Assembly: GCF_900112975.1 (NCBI RefSeq)
Contig: NZ_FONQ01000005.1
Location: 62,001-126,000, forward strand
DNA from: Flavobacterium xueshanense
GTDB lineage: Bacteria; Bacteroidota; Bacteroidia; Flavobacteriales; Flavobacteriaceae
Length of the DNA stretch: 64,000 bases
Direction: 5' to 3'
Below are positions 7,777 to 16,398 of this stretch, in pieces (positions within the stretch are counted from its first letter, which is position 1; every line of letters begins with the position of its first letter). The position numbers and the translations under genes are program-made. A model generated the notes under the pieces. That model did not search any database. It was not told the DNA's origin and was given only the letters and a program-made list of their open reading frames with translations.

Positions 7777-10236
7777 TTACTTCAAAAAATCAATTTTTGC
7801 CTGAACTTCGGCATCTGTTCCTTCAAAATTTTGAATGTCTTCTTTGCCGTTTACAGTTGTTTTAATGGTCGCTGTTACTTTTCCGTCAACATTTGTTTTT
7901 TCTATAGAAACTTCTTTTGAAACCATTTCAGTCGCGCCTCCGGAAGGATTTATAAATCTACACGTTTTACTGTCACATCCTTTTGCAAGACACTCTTCTT
8001 TAGACAATGATGTACACATTTCAGAAGTAGTACAACAAGCAGCAGTATCAGAAATAGTATGACTTCCATTTCCTAAAATCGGGGCAATTACAAGACCTAT
8101 CAAACAGGTCAATTTAATTAAAATATTCATCGATGGTCCAGAAGTATCTTTGAACGGATCACCTACAGTGTCACCAGTGATGGCAGCTTTATGCGCATCA
8201 GAACCTTTATAGGTCATTTCACCATTGATTAAAACTCCCGCTTCAAATGATTTCTTAGCATTGTCCCAAGCACCACCTGCATTGTTTTGAAAAACTGCCC
8301 AAAGCACACCAGAAACGGTAACACCCGCCATATAACCTCCCAGCATTTCGGCGATTAACTGATTATTATTTCCATAAACTAATTTACCCAAAAGTACAAT
8401 AGCAATTGGAAAACCAATAGTCAAAATGCCCGGTAACATCATTTCGCGCAAAGCGGCTTTAGTAGAAATATCGACACATTTAGCATATTCCGGTTTTCCG
8501 GTTCCTTCCATAATTCCAGGAATCTCCCTGAACTGGCGGCGTACTTCATACACCATGTCCATCGCGGCTTTTCCAACAGAATTCATGGCCAAAGCCGAGA
8601 AAACTACAGGAATCATTCCGCCTACAAATAGCATCGCTAAAACTGGCGCTTTAAAAATATTGATTCCGTCAATTCCAGTAAATGTCACATACGCGGCGAA
8701 CAACGCTAGGGAAGTTAATGCCGCCGAAGCAATAGCGAATCCTTTTCCGGTTGCAGCAGTGGTATTTCCTACTGAATCCAATATATCTGTTCTGGTACGC
8801 ACTTCTTTTGGTAATTCGCTCATTTCTGCAATACCACCAGCGTTATCTGATATGGGTCCGAAAGCATCGATTGCTAATTGCATGGCCGTTGTCGCCATCA
8901 TTGCTGAAGCAGCTAAAGCCACCCCATAAAATCCAGCAAAAGCATACGAGGTCCAAATCGCTGCTGCAAATAAAAGTACGGTTGGAAATGTAGAAATCAT
9001 TCCGGTTGCCAAACCTGCAATTACATTTGTCCCAGCGCCGGTTGACGATTTTTGTACAATTGCCATAACGGGTTTTGTTCCCAATCCCGTATAATACTCT
9101 GTAACAGATGAGATAACGGCTCCAACCACTAAACCGACAATTGTAGCATAGAAAACGCGCATAGACGAAATTTCTTTAGTCCCTTCACCAAAGAAATCCA
9201 TTTTCATCGTTTCTGGTAACATATAATCAACTAAAAAATAACATGCAATTAGGGTTAATCCTATTGAAAGCCAATTTCCCATGTTTAAAGCGCTTTGAAC
9301 TTGTGCTTCTTTTGCATTTTCATCTGAAATTTTCACAACCATTGTTCCGATAATCGAAAATAAAATTCCAAAACCAGCGATTGCCATCGGTAATAAAATA
9401 GGTCCTATTCCGCCAAAAGCATCTTGAATATTTCCGCCCATGTCTTTGATCACATAATTCCCTAAAACCATGGCCGCTAAAACGGTTGCTACATAAGAAC
9501 CAAATAAATCAGCACCCATTCCGGCAACATCCCCTACATTATCTCCTACGTTATCTGCAATTGTCGCTGGATTACGAGGATCATCTTCTGGAATTCCAGC
9601 TTCTATTTTACCCACTAAATCAGCACCAACATCGGCCGCTTTGGTATAAATTCCACCACCTACTCTGGCAAACAAAGCGATAGATTCTGCTCCAAGAGAA
9701 AATCCGGCTAACGTTTCCAATACAATGGTCATGTCTTCCGTAGAAGTCCAAACTCCGTTCATAAAAAAGTGAAAGAAGAAAATAAAGAAAGTCGTCAAAC
9801 CTAAAACGGCTAAACCCGCCACGCCTAATCCCATTACGGTTCCGCCGCCAAAAGAAACTTTCAATGCTTGTGGCAAACTACTCCGTGCGGCTTGCGTGGT
9901 TCTAACATTGGTTTTTGTTGCAATTTTCATTCCCATATTCCCTGCTAAAGCCGAGAAAAAAGCACCAAAAACAAAAGCAACAACTATTAATATATGAGTC
10001 GTAGGAACGATAAATGAAATTCCGGCTAATACGACACTTGCTCCAATGACAAAGAAAGTCAATAACCTATATTCGGCTTTAAGGAAAGCCAAGGCTCCTT
10101 CATAAATGTAATCTGAAATTTCTTTCATCTTACCGTCACCCGGATCTTGTTTTAAAACCCATGCTCGTTTTGTAAACATAAATGCCAGTCCAATAAATGC
10201 CATAGCTATTGGCAAATAAATCATTATTGTATTCAT
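7777..10236 (-). CDS. hppA: membrane-bound ion-pumping pyrophosphatase
   Basis: It couples hydrolysis of pyrophosphate to H+ and/or Na+ export across the inner membrane. The 819-residue protein has about 16 membrane segments and the signature [19 protein letters not shown] (near 200) with the following [12 protein letters not shown]. The [10 protein letters not shown] motif carries Ala where K+-independent enzymes have Lys, so the enzyme should need K+. Na+ versus H+ specificity is not decided. After the last membrane segment (near 723) comes an unusual tail of about 96 residues with six cysteines (CC, C, C, C, C within 26 residues) and a hydrophilic end. The C terminus of this family is extracytoplasmic, so disulfides are possible. 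Soluble pyrophosphatase is the next gene upstream. Confidence 0.95.
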   Translation of the reverse strand: MNTIMIYLPIAMAFIGLAFMFTKRAWVLKQDPGDGKMKEISDYIYEGALAFLKAEYRLLTFFVIGASVVLAGISFIVPTTHILIVVAFVFGAFFSALAGNMGMKIATKTNVRTTQAARSSLPQALKVSFGGGTVMGLGVAGLAVLGLTTFFIFFFHFFMNGVWTSTEDMTIVLETLAGFSLGAESIALFARVGGGIYTKAADVGADLVGKIEAGIPEDDPRNPATIADNVGDNVGDVAGMGADLFGSYVATVLAAMVLGNYVIKDMGGNIQDAFGGIGPILLPMAIAGFGILFSIIGTMVVKISDENAKEAQVQSALNMGNWLSIGLTLIACYFLVDYMLPETMKMDFFGEGTKEISSMRVFYATIVGLVVGAVISSVTEYYTGLGTKPVMAIVQKSSTGAGTNVIAGLATGMISTFPTVLLFAAAIWTSYAFAGFYGVALAASAMMATTAMQLAIDAFGPISDNAGGIAEMSELPKEVRTRTDILDSVGNTTAATGKGFAIASAALTSLALFAAYVTFTGIDGINIFKAPVLAMLFVGGMIPVVFSALAMNSVGKAAMDMVYEVRRQFREIPGIMEGTGKPEYAKCVDISTKAALREMMLPGILTIGFPIAIVLLGKLVYGNNNQLIAEMLGGYMAGVTVSGVLWAVFQNNAGGAWDNAKKSFEAGVLINGEMTYKGSDAHKAAITGDTVGDPFKDTSGPSMNILIKLTCLIGLVIAPILGNGSHTISDTAACCTTSEMCTSLSKEECLAKGCDSKTCRFINPSGGATEMVSKEVSIEKTNVDGKVTATIKTTVNGKEDIQNFEGTDAEVQAKIDFLK

Positions 10237-10290
10237 AATTTTGGTTTGGTTTTTGGTTAATTGTAATAATGTAACAAAACGAATTTAAAC

Positions 10291-10321
10291 AAAAAAGCAA
10301 TACTCTTTACAGAATATTGCT
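10291..10321 (-). terminator. terminator after soluble pyrophosphatase
   Basis: AGCAATA and TATTGCT form a stem, with a T run on the minus strand (A run 10291-10296). It separates ppa from hppA, so the two same-strand neighbours are probably not one simple operon. Confidence 0.7.
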
Positions 10322-10347
10322 CTTTTTATAAAAATTAAGGTATGAAA

Positions 10348-10878
10348 TTATTTTATGCTAAATAATCCGTCTGGTTTATTCTCAATTGCATTGAAACGTT
10401 CCGTACATTCTTTAATAATGGCATACGCTTCATTTACATCGCCCCATCCGCCTACATCAACTTTCTTATTTTCAAGATCTTTGTACACTTGGAAAAAATG
10501 TTCAATCTCTTTCAATAAGTGTGGATTCATATCGGATAAATCATTTAGTGAATTCCAGATTGGATCTGAAACCGGTACACAGATTACTTTTTCATCCGGT
10601 CCTTTATCATCTGCCATGTGGAAAACACCGATAGGCTTAACCTCCATTACGCATCCAGGAAAAGTTGGTTCGTTTACCAAAACCAAAACATCTAATGGAT
10701 CTCCATCTAATGCTAATGTTTCAGGAATAAATCCGTAATCAGCCGGATACATCATGGACGAGAATAACATTCTGTCAAAACGCATTCTCTTTATTTCGAA
10801 ATCGTATTCGTATTTATTTCTACTTCCTCTCGGTATTTCGATTAAAACATCGAAAGTTGTTAATTTGTCTGCAGTCAT
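10348..10878 (-). CDS. ppa: inorganic pyrophosphatase, family I
   Basis: This cytoplasmic Mg2+ enzyme splits the pyrophosphate released by biosynthesis. The 176-residue protein has the family I signature D58-G-D60-P-L-D63-V and the preceding YPADYGFIP segment. The metal-binding acidic residues and the substrate-binding Lys/Arg (RGSRNKYEYD near 18-27) are present. The length matches bacterial family I enzymes. It lies upstream of the ion-pumping pyrophosphatase on the same strand, with a terminator between them. Confidence 0.96.
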   Translation of the reverse strand: MTADKLTTFDVLIEIPRGSRNKYEYDFEIKRMRFDRMLFSSMMYPADYGFIPETLALDGDPLDVLVLVNEPTFPGCVMEVKPIGVFHMADDKGPDEKVICVPVSDPIWNSLNDLSDMNPHLLKEIEHFFQVYKDLENKKVDVGGWGDVNEAYAIIKECTERFNAIENKPDGLFSIK

Positions 10879-10984
10879 TTTAGTTTTTCTTATCTATAAT
10901 TATGATTGCAAAAGTAAGGAAACTATCCCTTTTTACAATAAAAAATATATGTTATCTGTTGATTAAATTTTAACAGTGAGTACT

Positions 10985-11587
10985 TTAGTACGACACCTTC
11001 CTATTTCGTTTGTTTAAATAATGGTGCCACAAAATATAGGTAGCAAAAGAACGATACGGACTCCATTTTATCGCGTGCGCTTCGATGGTACCTTTATCAT
11101 GAATATCTAGCAATTCCTTGATGGTATTTATTACTGCGATGTCTCCTAACGGCAATAAATCCGGGACTTGCAGACAAAACATCAAATAAATATCAATAGT
11201 CCAGTTTCCTATTCCTTTGATTTTGATGAGTTCTTCCCGCACTTGCTGAGCGGTTTTAGTTGGCAAACTTTCTAAATTAAGATCTTTATTTAATATAGCT
11301 GTAGCCAAAGCTTTTATATACGAAGTTTTTTGGCGGCTTACGCCAAGATTCCTAAATTCCTCGTCCGATACGTGAAGAAGAATTTCGGGTGTTACCGTTT
11401 TTTGGCTTGCTTTTATTTTCAAAAAAGTGGCTTTCGCCGAATCGATTGAAACTTGTTGTTCCAAAATCAACAACACCAAAGTCTCAAAACCTTGTGGCCT
11501 TTTGGGAATAGTTGGCATTCCGTATTGATTAATAATTGCTTTAAAAATGCTATCTTTTTCTATGAGGTAGTCGATGGCTTCTTGCAT
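10985..11587 (-). CDS. AlkA-type DNA-3-methyladenine glycosylase (HhH-GPD)
   Basis: This base-excision enzyme would remove alkylated bases from DNA. The 200-residue protein contains the helix-hairpin-helix IKGIGNWTIDIYL (near 123-135) followed by the catalytic aspartate D149 in LPLGD. Together these define the HhH-GPD superfamily. It lacks the N-terminal TATA-box-like domain of E. coli AlkA, so it is a short form. It sits between ppa and the DUF5686 gene, and the dispersed element (copy B) lies immediately upstream of its ATG. An exact substrate cannot be assigned. Confidence 0.85.
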   Translation of the reverse strand: MQEAIDYLIEKDSIFKAIINQYGMPTIPKRPQGFETLVLLILEQQVSIDSAKATFLKIKASQKTVTPEILLHVSDEEFRNLGVSRQKTSYIKALATAILNKDLNLESLPTKTAQQVREELIKIKGIGNWTIDIYLMFCLQVPDLLPLGDIAVINTIKELLDIHDKGTIEAHAIKWSPYRSFATYILWHHYLNKRNRKVSY

Positions 11588-11601
11588 AATCTAATATTTT
11601 T

Positions 11602-11695
11602 TAGCCCAGATGGAAACGGCATCCTTTTTATAAGGCGACTTTTTTTCGCCTTATAAAAAGATATAGTGCACAGCTGGAATAGCTCCTAGAAATTA
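11602..11695 (+). repeat. dispersed palindromic element, copy B
   Basis: The conserved left end is TAGCCCaGATGGAAacGGcAT and the right end ACAGCtGGAaTAGCTCCT. The core is a perfect 15-bp stem (11624-11638 with 11646-11660) with a T-rich 7-nt loop. The stem sequence is unrelated to that of the other copies. The DUF5686 gene ends inside the element with its TAG stop at 11686-11688, the same element position as in copy A. Confidence 0.8.
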
Positions 11696-14178
11696 AACCC
11701 AAACGATCCTTTTACAGTAAAACGATTCGTATCCGGCGTATTGAGATAATTGCCTCTCCAAGCGAAATCGATTCGAAATACTTTGAAGATATTCCCAATT
11801 CCGGCGCTGTATTCCCAATACACTTTTTCTGGTGCATTGTAAACTAAACCCGAAGCATTAATCGCTCTGTTCTCATCCGATATACTGCCATAGACCCCTT
11901 TAACCGAAACAATTTCCCTCCAATTGAGTTTTCGCATAAATGGAATTCTGGAAAAAAGTCGGCCATTAAAATTATGATTCCACTGCAAAGTAGCATATTG
12001 ATCGGCTACAAATTCATAGAAATTAAGGTTGTTAAAGGTGTTTTCAAGTATGAAAAAAGTTTGATTTCCCGGAATCACACTCATCAATCCCAGAGGGACT
12101 GTTCCAAAGGTTTTTCCCACTTCCATAATAAAATTGGTTCTTCCTAGTGGTCCTATAATGATAGGTTGTTTATAGTATAATTGTAATTTATCATATTTAA
12201 AATCGCTATTCAATAATCCTTTAAAACCATGGCTGTAATTTACAAAAAAGCGACTGTACGGACTGTCTACATTTTCTCTTTCTACAGCAAATCCAATTGT
12301 TTTTCTCTTCGGAGTATATTCAACCTGAAAGTTAATTTCTGATTGTTTAACATCACTTTTTGTGACAGCATTGGCAATATCTGTGTAGTAATCAAGACTA
12401 AAAGTTGGAGATGCAGATTCAAGGGTACGATAGGAAATTCCGGTTTGGAAAATCAAATTTTTAACGGGCTCTATTTCCACCGCAATATTACTCAAATTGA
12501 TATTCGTCAATTTTCCATTATTTCCTGATGAAAACACAGATGACGAAGCAAAACTTCGGCCCAAAATATCGTATGTTGTCGTCAGACTCGCACCAATTTG
12601 TTCAATATCACGCCTGTTACCACCGGACAAAATGATTCTTTTTTTCTTATCGACCATCCATTTTCCGGAAAACCCATATTTAAATTTATCATCTTTAAAA
12701 CCATACGCCGTGTAACCTTGAATACGCCACATATCATTTGTTCCAAAATACGTTCTTCCACCCGCTCGCAATCTAACCCCTTCAACTTCGTTATAACCGA
12801 AAGTTGAAAAAAGAGGGCCATAATCAAAATTCCCAAACTGTAAAAAACCGCTCGCCAAAACCTGTACTGTACTATAAATTTGCTTGAATTTTTTGACCGT
12901 TTGCAACGTATCGAGCATTTTATAAACCCCCATTTCGTCCTTGGTTAAGTTCTCAAATCGGCTATCGTTCCAATATTCATCTGATTTATTGAAAACATCC
13001 GCGTCCATGTAATTGACCTCATCTTTATAAAAAGCAACCGGTTTTTCGTTATTGAACTGATGATTTCTATAATAAGTGGTTCGTTTTCCATAAACGCCTT
13101 TTGATTTTTCTTTTTTGTTTAAAGCAAAGTCGGACATCAAATAATCCTTCGTTAATAAGAAAACGGAATCGCTGACTACTTCAAATTCCTGCTCAAGATA
13201 GATGTCTTTTACCCAGTTGATGTTGGCGCTTTTGGTCACCGCCATATTAATTTTCTTGATGGCAAATGTGGAATCATTGACCCAAAAATCTCCTTTAAAA
13301 GTCAATTCGTTTTTACGTCTTGGATAAAAAACAATATTATAACACCATTTTTTATCAATATACGCACTGTCTTTCAATACATAATTGTAAACATCAATCC
13401 CTGTTTTAGATAACGGACTGGTGAAACTTTTGTCAAAAAAAGTTAAGTAGTTATTGTAGATATCATAATTGGAATATAAATCTTTAACAAAAGTCAAAAT
13501 TTGTTGGTTCCCATTAAAACCGGACGTTTTACTGGCTTTCAGTTTCTCTTTTAATTTTTTCAGTTTATTATCTCCGTAAACGTCATTCAACGATTCGTTT
13601 ACAAAAATGGGTAAATACGTTTTACCGGTAATTTTTGAAGTATCCATTTGGTTAAATATAAACTCCATCCCTTTGAAAAGTTTGCTTTTCATAAAAGCAC
13701 TATCAATAGAATTCATGTCAAATTCTATTTTCTCATACTTCTCCATTTGGTATTGATCAAACAAATACAAGCCATTTTGACGCTTTCTTTCCCAAATTTT
13801 TCGAAGAATATCCAGCGCAGGATTATTCTTTTTCGAGGTTTTACCGGCAAAAACCACTACCTCATTTAAACTCTCGGCTTCGTTTAGCTGAATTTTTAAA
13901 TTGTAGTTGACTAATTTCTCTAACGTAATTTCTTTTTCGGAAAACCCTACTGAAGTTATCAATAATACCGAATATTCTTTAGCAGATTCCAAATAAAACT
14001 TACCGTCTTCATTGGCAACAATTCCTTCACTCGAATTCTTAAAAACCACATTAGCAAAAGGAATCGGCTGATTCAATTTGTCTAGCACCACACCACTTAC
14101 CTTTGTTTGTGCAAAAACTGCGTTAGCCGTAACAAACAAAAAAAACAAGAGAAACAAAATATTCTTTTTCATAATCAT
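11686..14178 (-). CDS. DUF5686 outer-membrane protein with carboxypeptidase-like regulatory domain
   Basis: This 830-residue exported protein has a signal peptide (to about residue 24, ending VFAQ), a CarboxypepD_reg-like beta-sandwich (about 25-110), a helical/mixed middle region and a C-terminal barrel rich in aromatic strands ending GSFGFNF. The architecture is that of DUF5686 proteins of Bacteroidota, whose function is unknown. The frame could start at either of two ATGs six bases apart (14178 or 14172), and the second gives the neater signal peptide. It is probably monocistronic. The stop codon belongs to the dispersed element. Confidence 0.85.
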   Translation of the reverse strand: MIMKKNILFLLFFLFVTANAVFAQTKVSGVVLDKLNQPIPFANVVFKNSSEGIVANEDGKFYLESAKEYSVLLITSVGFSEKEITLEKLVNYNLKIQLNEAESLNEVVVFAGKTSKKNNPALDILRKIWERKRQNGLYLFDQYQMEKYEKIEFDMNSIDSAFMKSKLFKGMEFIFNQMDTSKITGKTYLPIFVNESLNDVYGDNKLKKLKEKLKASKTSGFNGNQQILTFVKDLYSNYDIYNNYLTFFDKSFTSPLSKTGIDVYNYVLKDSAYIDKKWCYNIVFYPRRKNELTFKGDFWVNDSTFAIKKINMAVTKSANINWVKDIYLEQEFEVVSDSVFLLTKDYLMSDFALNKKEKSKGVYGKRTTYYRNHQFNNEKPVAFYKDEVNYMDADVFNKSDEYWNDSRFENLTKDEMGVYKMLDTLQTVKKFKQIYSTVQVLASGFLQFGNFDYGPLFSTFGYNEVEGVRLRAGGRTYFGTNDMWRIQGYTAYGFKDDKFKYGFSGKWMVDKKKRIILSGGNRRDIEQIGASLTTTYDILGRSFASSSVFSSGNNGKLTNINLSNIAVEIEPVKNLIFQTGISYRTLESASPTFSLDYYTDIANAVTKSDVKQSEINFQVEYTPKRKTIGFAVERENVDSPYSRFFVNYSHGFKGLLNSDFKYDKLQLYYKQPIIIGPLGRTNFIMEVGKTFGTVPLGLMSVIPGNQTFFILENTFNNLNFYEFVADQYATLQWNHNFNGRLFSRIPFMRKLNWREIVSVKGVYGSISDENRAINASGLVYNAPEKVYWEYSAGIGNIFKVFRIDFAWRGNYLNTPDTNRFTVKGSFGFNF

Positions 14179-14180
14179 TC

Positions 14181-14217
14181 AAAAAAAAACTTCATCAAAT
14201 AAATAATTGATGAAGTT
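14181..14217 (-). terminator. pdhB terminator
   Basis: AACTTCATCAA pairs with TTGATGAAGTT, and the minus strand continues into nine T. A second AT-rich hairpin (about 14242-14272) lies between it and the pdhB stop. Confidence 0.8.
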
Positions 14218-14287
14218 ATTAGGCTTAAACTTTTTAGATTATTATACTTTTTAGTTTTAATATAAAAAGTATAACGATCTAATTGAT

Positions 14288-15268
14288 CTATTTTTTATAC
14301 ATTACTTTTTTAACCGCTTTCACAACATCACCTGCATTTGGCAACCATTCTTTCAATAAAACTGGAGAGTAAGGCGCTGGAGTATCCGCTGTCGTGATAC
14401 GTTGAATAGGTGCATCCAAGAAATCAAAAGCGCGTTCCTGAACAATATAGGTAATTTCAGAAGCGACACTTGCAAAAGGCCACGCTTCCTCAAGAACTAC
14501 TAATCTATTTGTTTTTTTAACCGATGTTAAAATCGTCTCATAATCCATAGGACGTACGGTTCTCAAGTCGATAATTTCACAAGAAATGCCTTCTTTGGCT
14601 AATTCGTCAGCAGCAATGTGCGCCTCTTTGATAATTTTTCCAAAAGAAACAATTGTTACATCCGTACCTTCTCGTTTGATATCAGCAACTCCAAGTGGAA
14701 TCGTATATTCACCATCCGGCACTTCCCCTTTATCACCATACATTTGTTCTGATTCCATAAAAATCACAGGATCATTATCCCGGATAGCTGCTTTCAACAA
14801 TCCTTTAGCATCATACACTGTTGATGGAACCACCACTTTAAGTCCCGGAGTATTCGCAAACCAGTTTTCTAATGCTTGAGAGTGCGTCGCTCCTAACTGT
14901 CCTGCTGAAGCCGTTGGACCACGAAAAACGATTGGCACATTGAATTGTCCTCCGGTCATCTGACGCATTTTGGCAGCGTTGTTTATAATTTGGTCAATAC
15001 CAACTAAACAAAAATTGAATGTCATATATTCCACAATCGGTCTGCATCCGTTCATTGCTGATCCTACTGCAATCCCAGTAAAACCAAGCTCAGCGATAGG
15101 AGTATCAATAACTCTTTTTTCGCCAAATTCAGCAAGCATTCCTTTCGATGCTTTGTAGGCACCATTATATTCTGCAACTTCTTCACCCATTAAGTATATG
15201 GACTCATCGTGACGCATTTCTTCACTCATCGCTTCGCAAATGGCCTCTCTAAATTGTATCGTTCTCAT
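14288..15268 (-). CDS. pdhB: pyruvate dehydrogenase E1 component, beta subunit
   Basis: With an alpha subunit encoded elsewhere, it forms the thiamine-dependent E1 that decarboxylates pyruvate and acetylates the E2 lipoyl group. The 326-residue protein has the transketolase-like pyrimidine-binding domain (about 4-180, with GEEVAEYNGAYKASKGM and the conserved EYMTFNF stretch) and a C-terminal domain (about 195-315, VVLEEAWPFASVASEI). A branched-chain 2-oxoacid E1 beta is a possible alternative, but the family match and length favour pyruvate. A TATTTTTG box on the minus strand (15322-15329) lies upstream, with a dispersed repeat between it and the start. Confidence 0.9.
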   Translation of the reverse strand: MRTIQFREAICEAMSEEMRHDESIYLMGEEVAEYNGAYKASKGMLAEFGEKRVIDTPIAELGFTGIAVGSAMNGCRPIVEYMTFNFCLVGIDQIINNAAKMRQMTGGQFNVPIVFRGPTASAGQLGATHSQALENWFANTPGLKVVVPSTVYDAKGLLKAAIRDNDPVIFMESEQMYGDKGEVPDGEYTIPLGVADIKREGTDVTIVSFGKIIKEAHIAADELAKEGISCEIIDLRTVRPMDYETILTSVKKTNRLVVLEEAWPFASVASEITYIVQERAFDFLDAPIQRITTADTPAPYSPVLLKEWLPNAGDVVKAVKKVMYKK

Positions 15269-15282
15269 ATTTTTTTATATTT

Positions 15283-15309
15283 TGTCCTCCTGAGCGCAGT
15301 CGAAGGATA
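15283..15309 (+). repeat. dispersed TCCTGAGCGCAGTCGAAGGA repeat
   Basis: The sequence TGTCCTCCTGAGCGCAGTC then GAAGGATA is, from memory, a common intergenic repeat in Bacteroidota. Here it lies in the pdhB leader, between a likely -7 box and the start codon, so it would be transcribed. There is one copy in the window. Confidence 0.45.
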
Positions 15310-15388
15310 ATTTTCGAACAGCAAAAATAAATATTTTATATCACTTAAAAGCATAAAGTATTCAAAATTAATTCAGGATTTATGGTGA

Positions 15389-15475
15389 TAATTTTCAGGA
15401 GCTATTTCCGGCTATCCGCTGTATCTTCCTGTGGCTAAAGGAGCCACAGGAAGGATGCCGCTGCTATCCGGGCTA
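15389..15475 (-). repeat. dispersed palindromic element, copy C
   Basis: On the minus strand it begins TAGCCCgGATaGcAgcGGcAT and ends ACAGCGGATAGCC then GGAaaTAGCTCCT. The core is a perfect 12-bp stem (15425-15436 with 15442-15453, loop AAAGG) of a sequence different from copies A and B. This copy is not at a gene end: it sits between divergent pdhB and etfB. Here the TAG that serves as stop codon in the other copies reads CAG. Confidence 0.75.
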
Positions 15476-15579
15476 CGAAAACGTAATAGTTAAGTAAAAA
15501 TATTATGCGTGCATAGTATATTATTCAAATTAATATTTTAAATTTGTAAAAGAAATTACGAATAATTAAATATATAAGT

Positions 15580-16326
15580 ATGAAAATATTAGTTTGCATC
15601 AGTCACGTTCCTGATACTACTTCAAAAATTAACTTTGTCAACGGAGATTCTGAATTTGACACTAATGGAGTACAATATGTAATCAATCCTAATGATGAAT
15701 TTGGTTTGACACGTGCCATTTGGTTTCAAGAACAACAAGGCGCAACGGTTACCGTTGTGAATGTTGGAGGACCGGAAACGGAACCTACTTTAAGAAAAGC
15801 ATTAGCAATAGGCGCTAATGAAGCTATTCGTGTCAACGCTAATCCTACTGACGGATTTTTTGTAGCCAAACAACTTGCAGAAGTAATTAAAAACGGAGGG
15901 TACGATGTAGTCATTGCTGGAAAAGAATCTTTAGACTATAATGGTGGAATGGTTCCTGGAATGATTGCAGGAATTTTAGGGTACAACTTCCTTAATTCTT
16001 GTACAAGTCTTACTGTTGAAGGAACCAGCGTAAAAGCAATTCGCGAAATTGATGGTGGAAAAGAAACCGTTGCTACAAATTTACCATTAATTATTGGTGG
16101 TCAAAAAGGATTAGTGGAAGAAAAAGACTTGCGTATTCCAAATATGCGAGGAATCATGACTGCAAGAACGAAAGCATTGACAATTCTGGAACCAGTTGAA
16201 GCCACTGTAAATACAAAAGCAGTAAAATTTGAAAAACCAGCTCCTAAATCAGCGGTGAAATTAATTGCGGCTGACAATTTAGATGAATTAATCAATCTAT
16301 TACACAACGAAGCGAAAGTAATCTAG
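15580..16326 (+). CDS. etfB: electron transfer flavoprotein, beta subunit
   Basis: Together with EtfA it forms a soluble FAD/AMP heterodimer that carries electrons from acyl-CoA and related dehydrogenases to the respiratory chain. The 248-residue protein has the KILVCISHVPDTTSKI start and the nucleotide-binding stretch AGKESLDYNGGMVPGMIAG (near 111-130), where AMP sits in the family. Length is normal. A TAAATTTG box at 15539-15546 is a likely -7 element. etfA follows after 72 bp that hold tandem repeats. Confidence 0.95.
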   Translation: MKILVCISHVPDTTSKINFVNGDSEFDTNGVQYVINPNDEFGLTRAIWFQEQQGATVTVVNVGGPETEPTLRKALAIGANEAIRVNANPTDGFFVAKQLAEVIKNGGYDVVIAGKESLDYNGGMVPGMIAGILGYNFLNSCTSLTVEGTSVKAIREIDGGKETVATNLPLIIGGQKGLVEEKDLRIPNMRGIMTARTKALTILEPVEATVNTKAVKFEKPAPKSAVKLIAADNLDELINLLHNEAKVI

Positions 16327-16330
16327 TAAT

Positions 16331-16390
16331 CAGTTTTCAGTCTCAGTTTTCAGTCGAAAAACTTTAAACTTTAAACTTTAAACTTTAAAC
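16331..16390 (+). repeat. short direct repeats in the etfB-etfA spacer
   Basis: CAGTTTTCAGT occurs twice (16331-16341, 16344-16354), followed by four exact AAACTTT units plus AAAC (16359-16390). Related TTTTCAGT sequences occur at 23841-23858 and 28372-28464. Confidence 0.85.
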
Positions 16391-16398
16391 AAAAAATT

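Noticed and set aside
8426..8929. 167-codon plus-strand frame inside hppA
   Set aside because: It is antisense to the well-supported pyrophosphatase gene and has no recognisable features; long antisense frames are expected opposite such sequence.
10355..10738. 127-codon frame opposite ppa
   Set aside because: It is a shadow of a conserved gene, with no leader or family match.
16359..16390. CRISPR-like array in the etf spacer
   Set aside because: Units are only 7 bp and directly adjacent, with no spacers; it is a simple tandem repeat.
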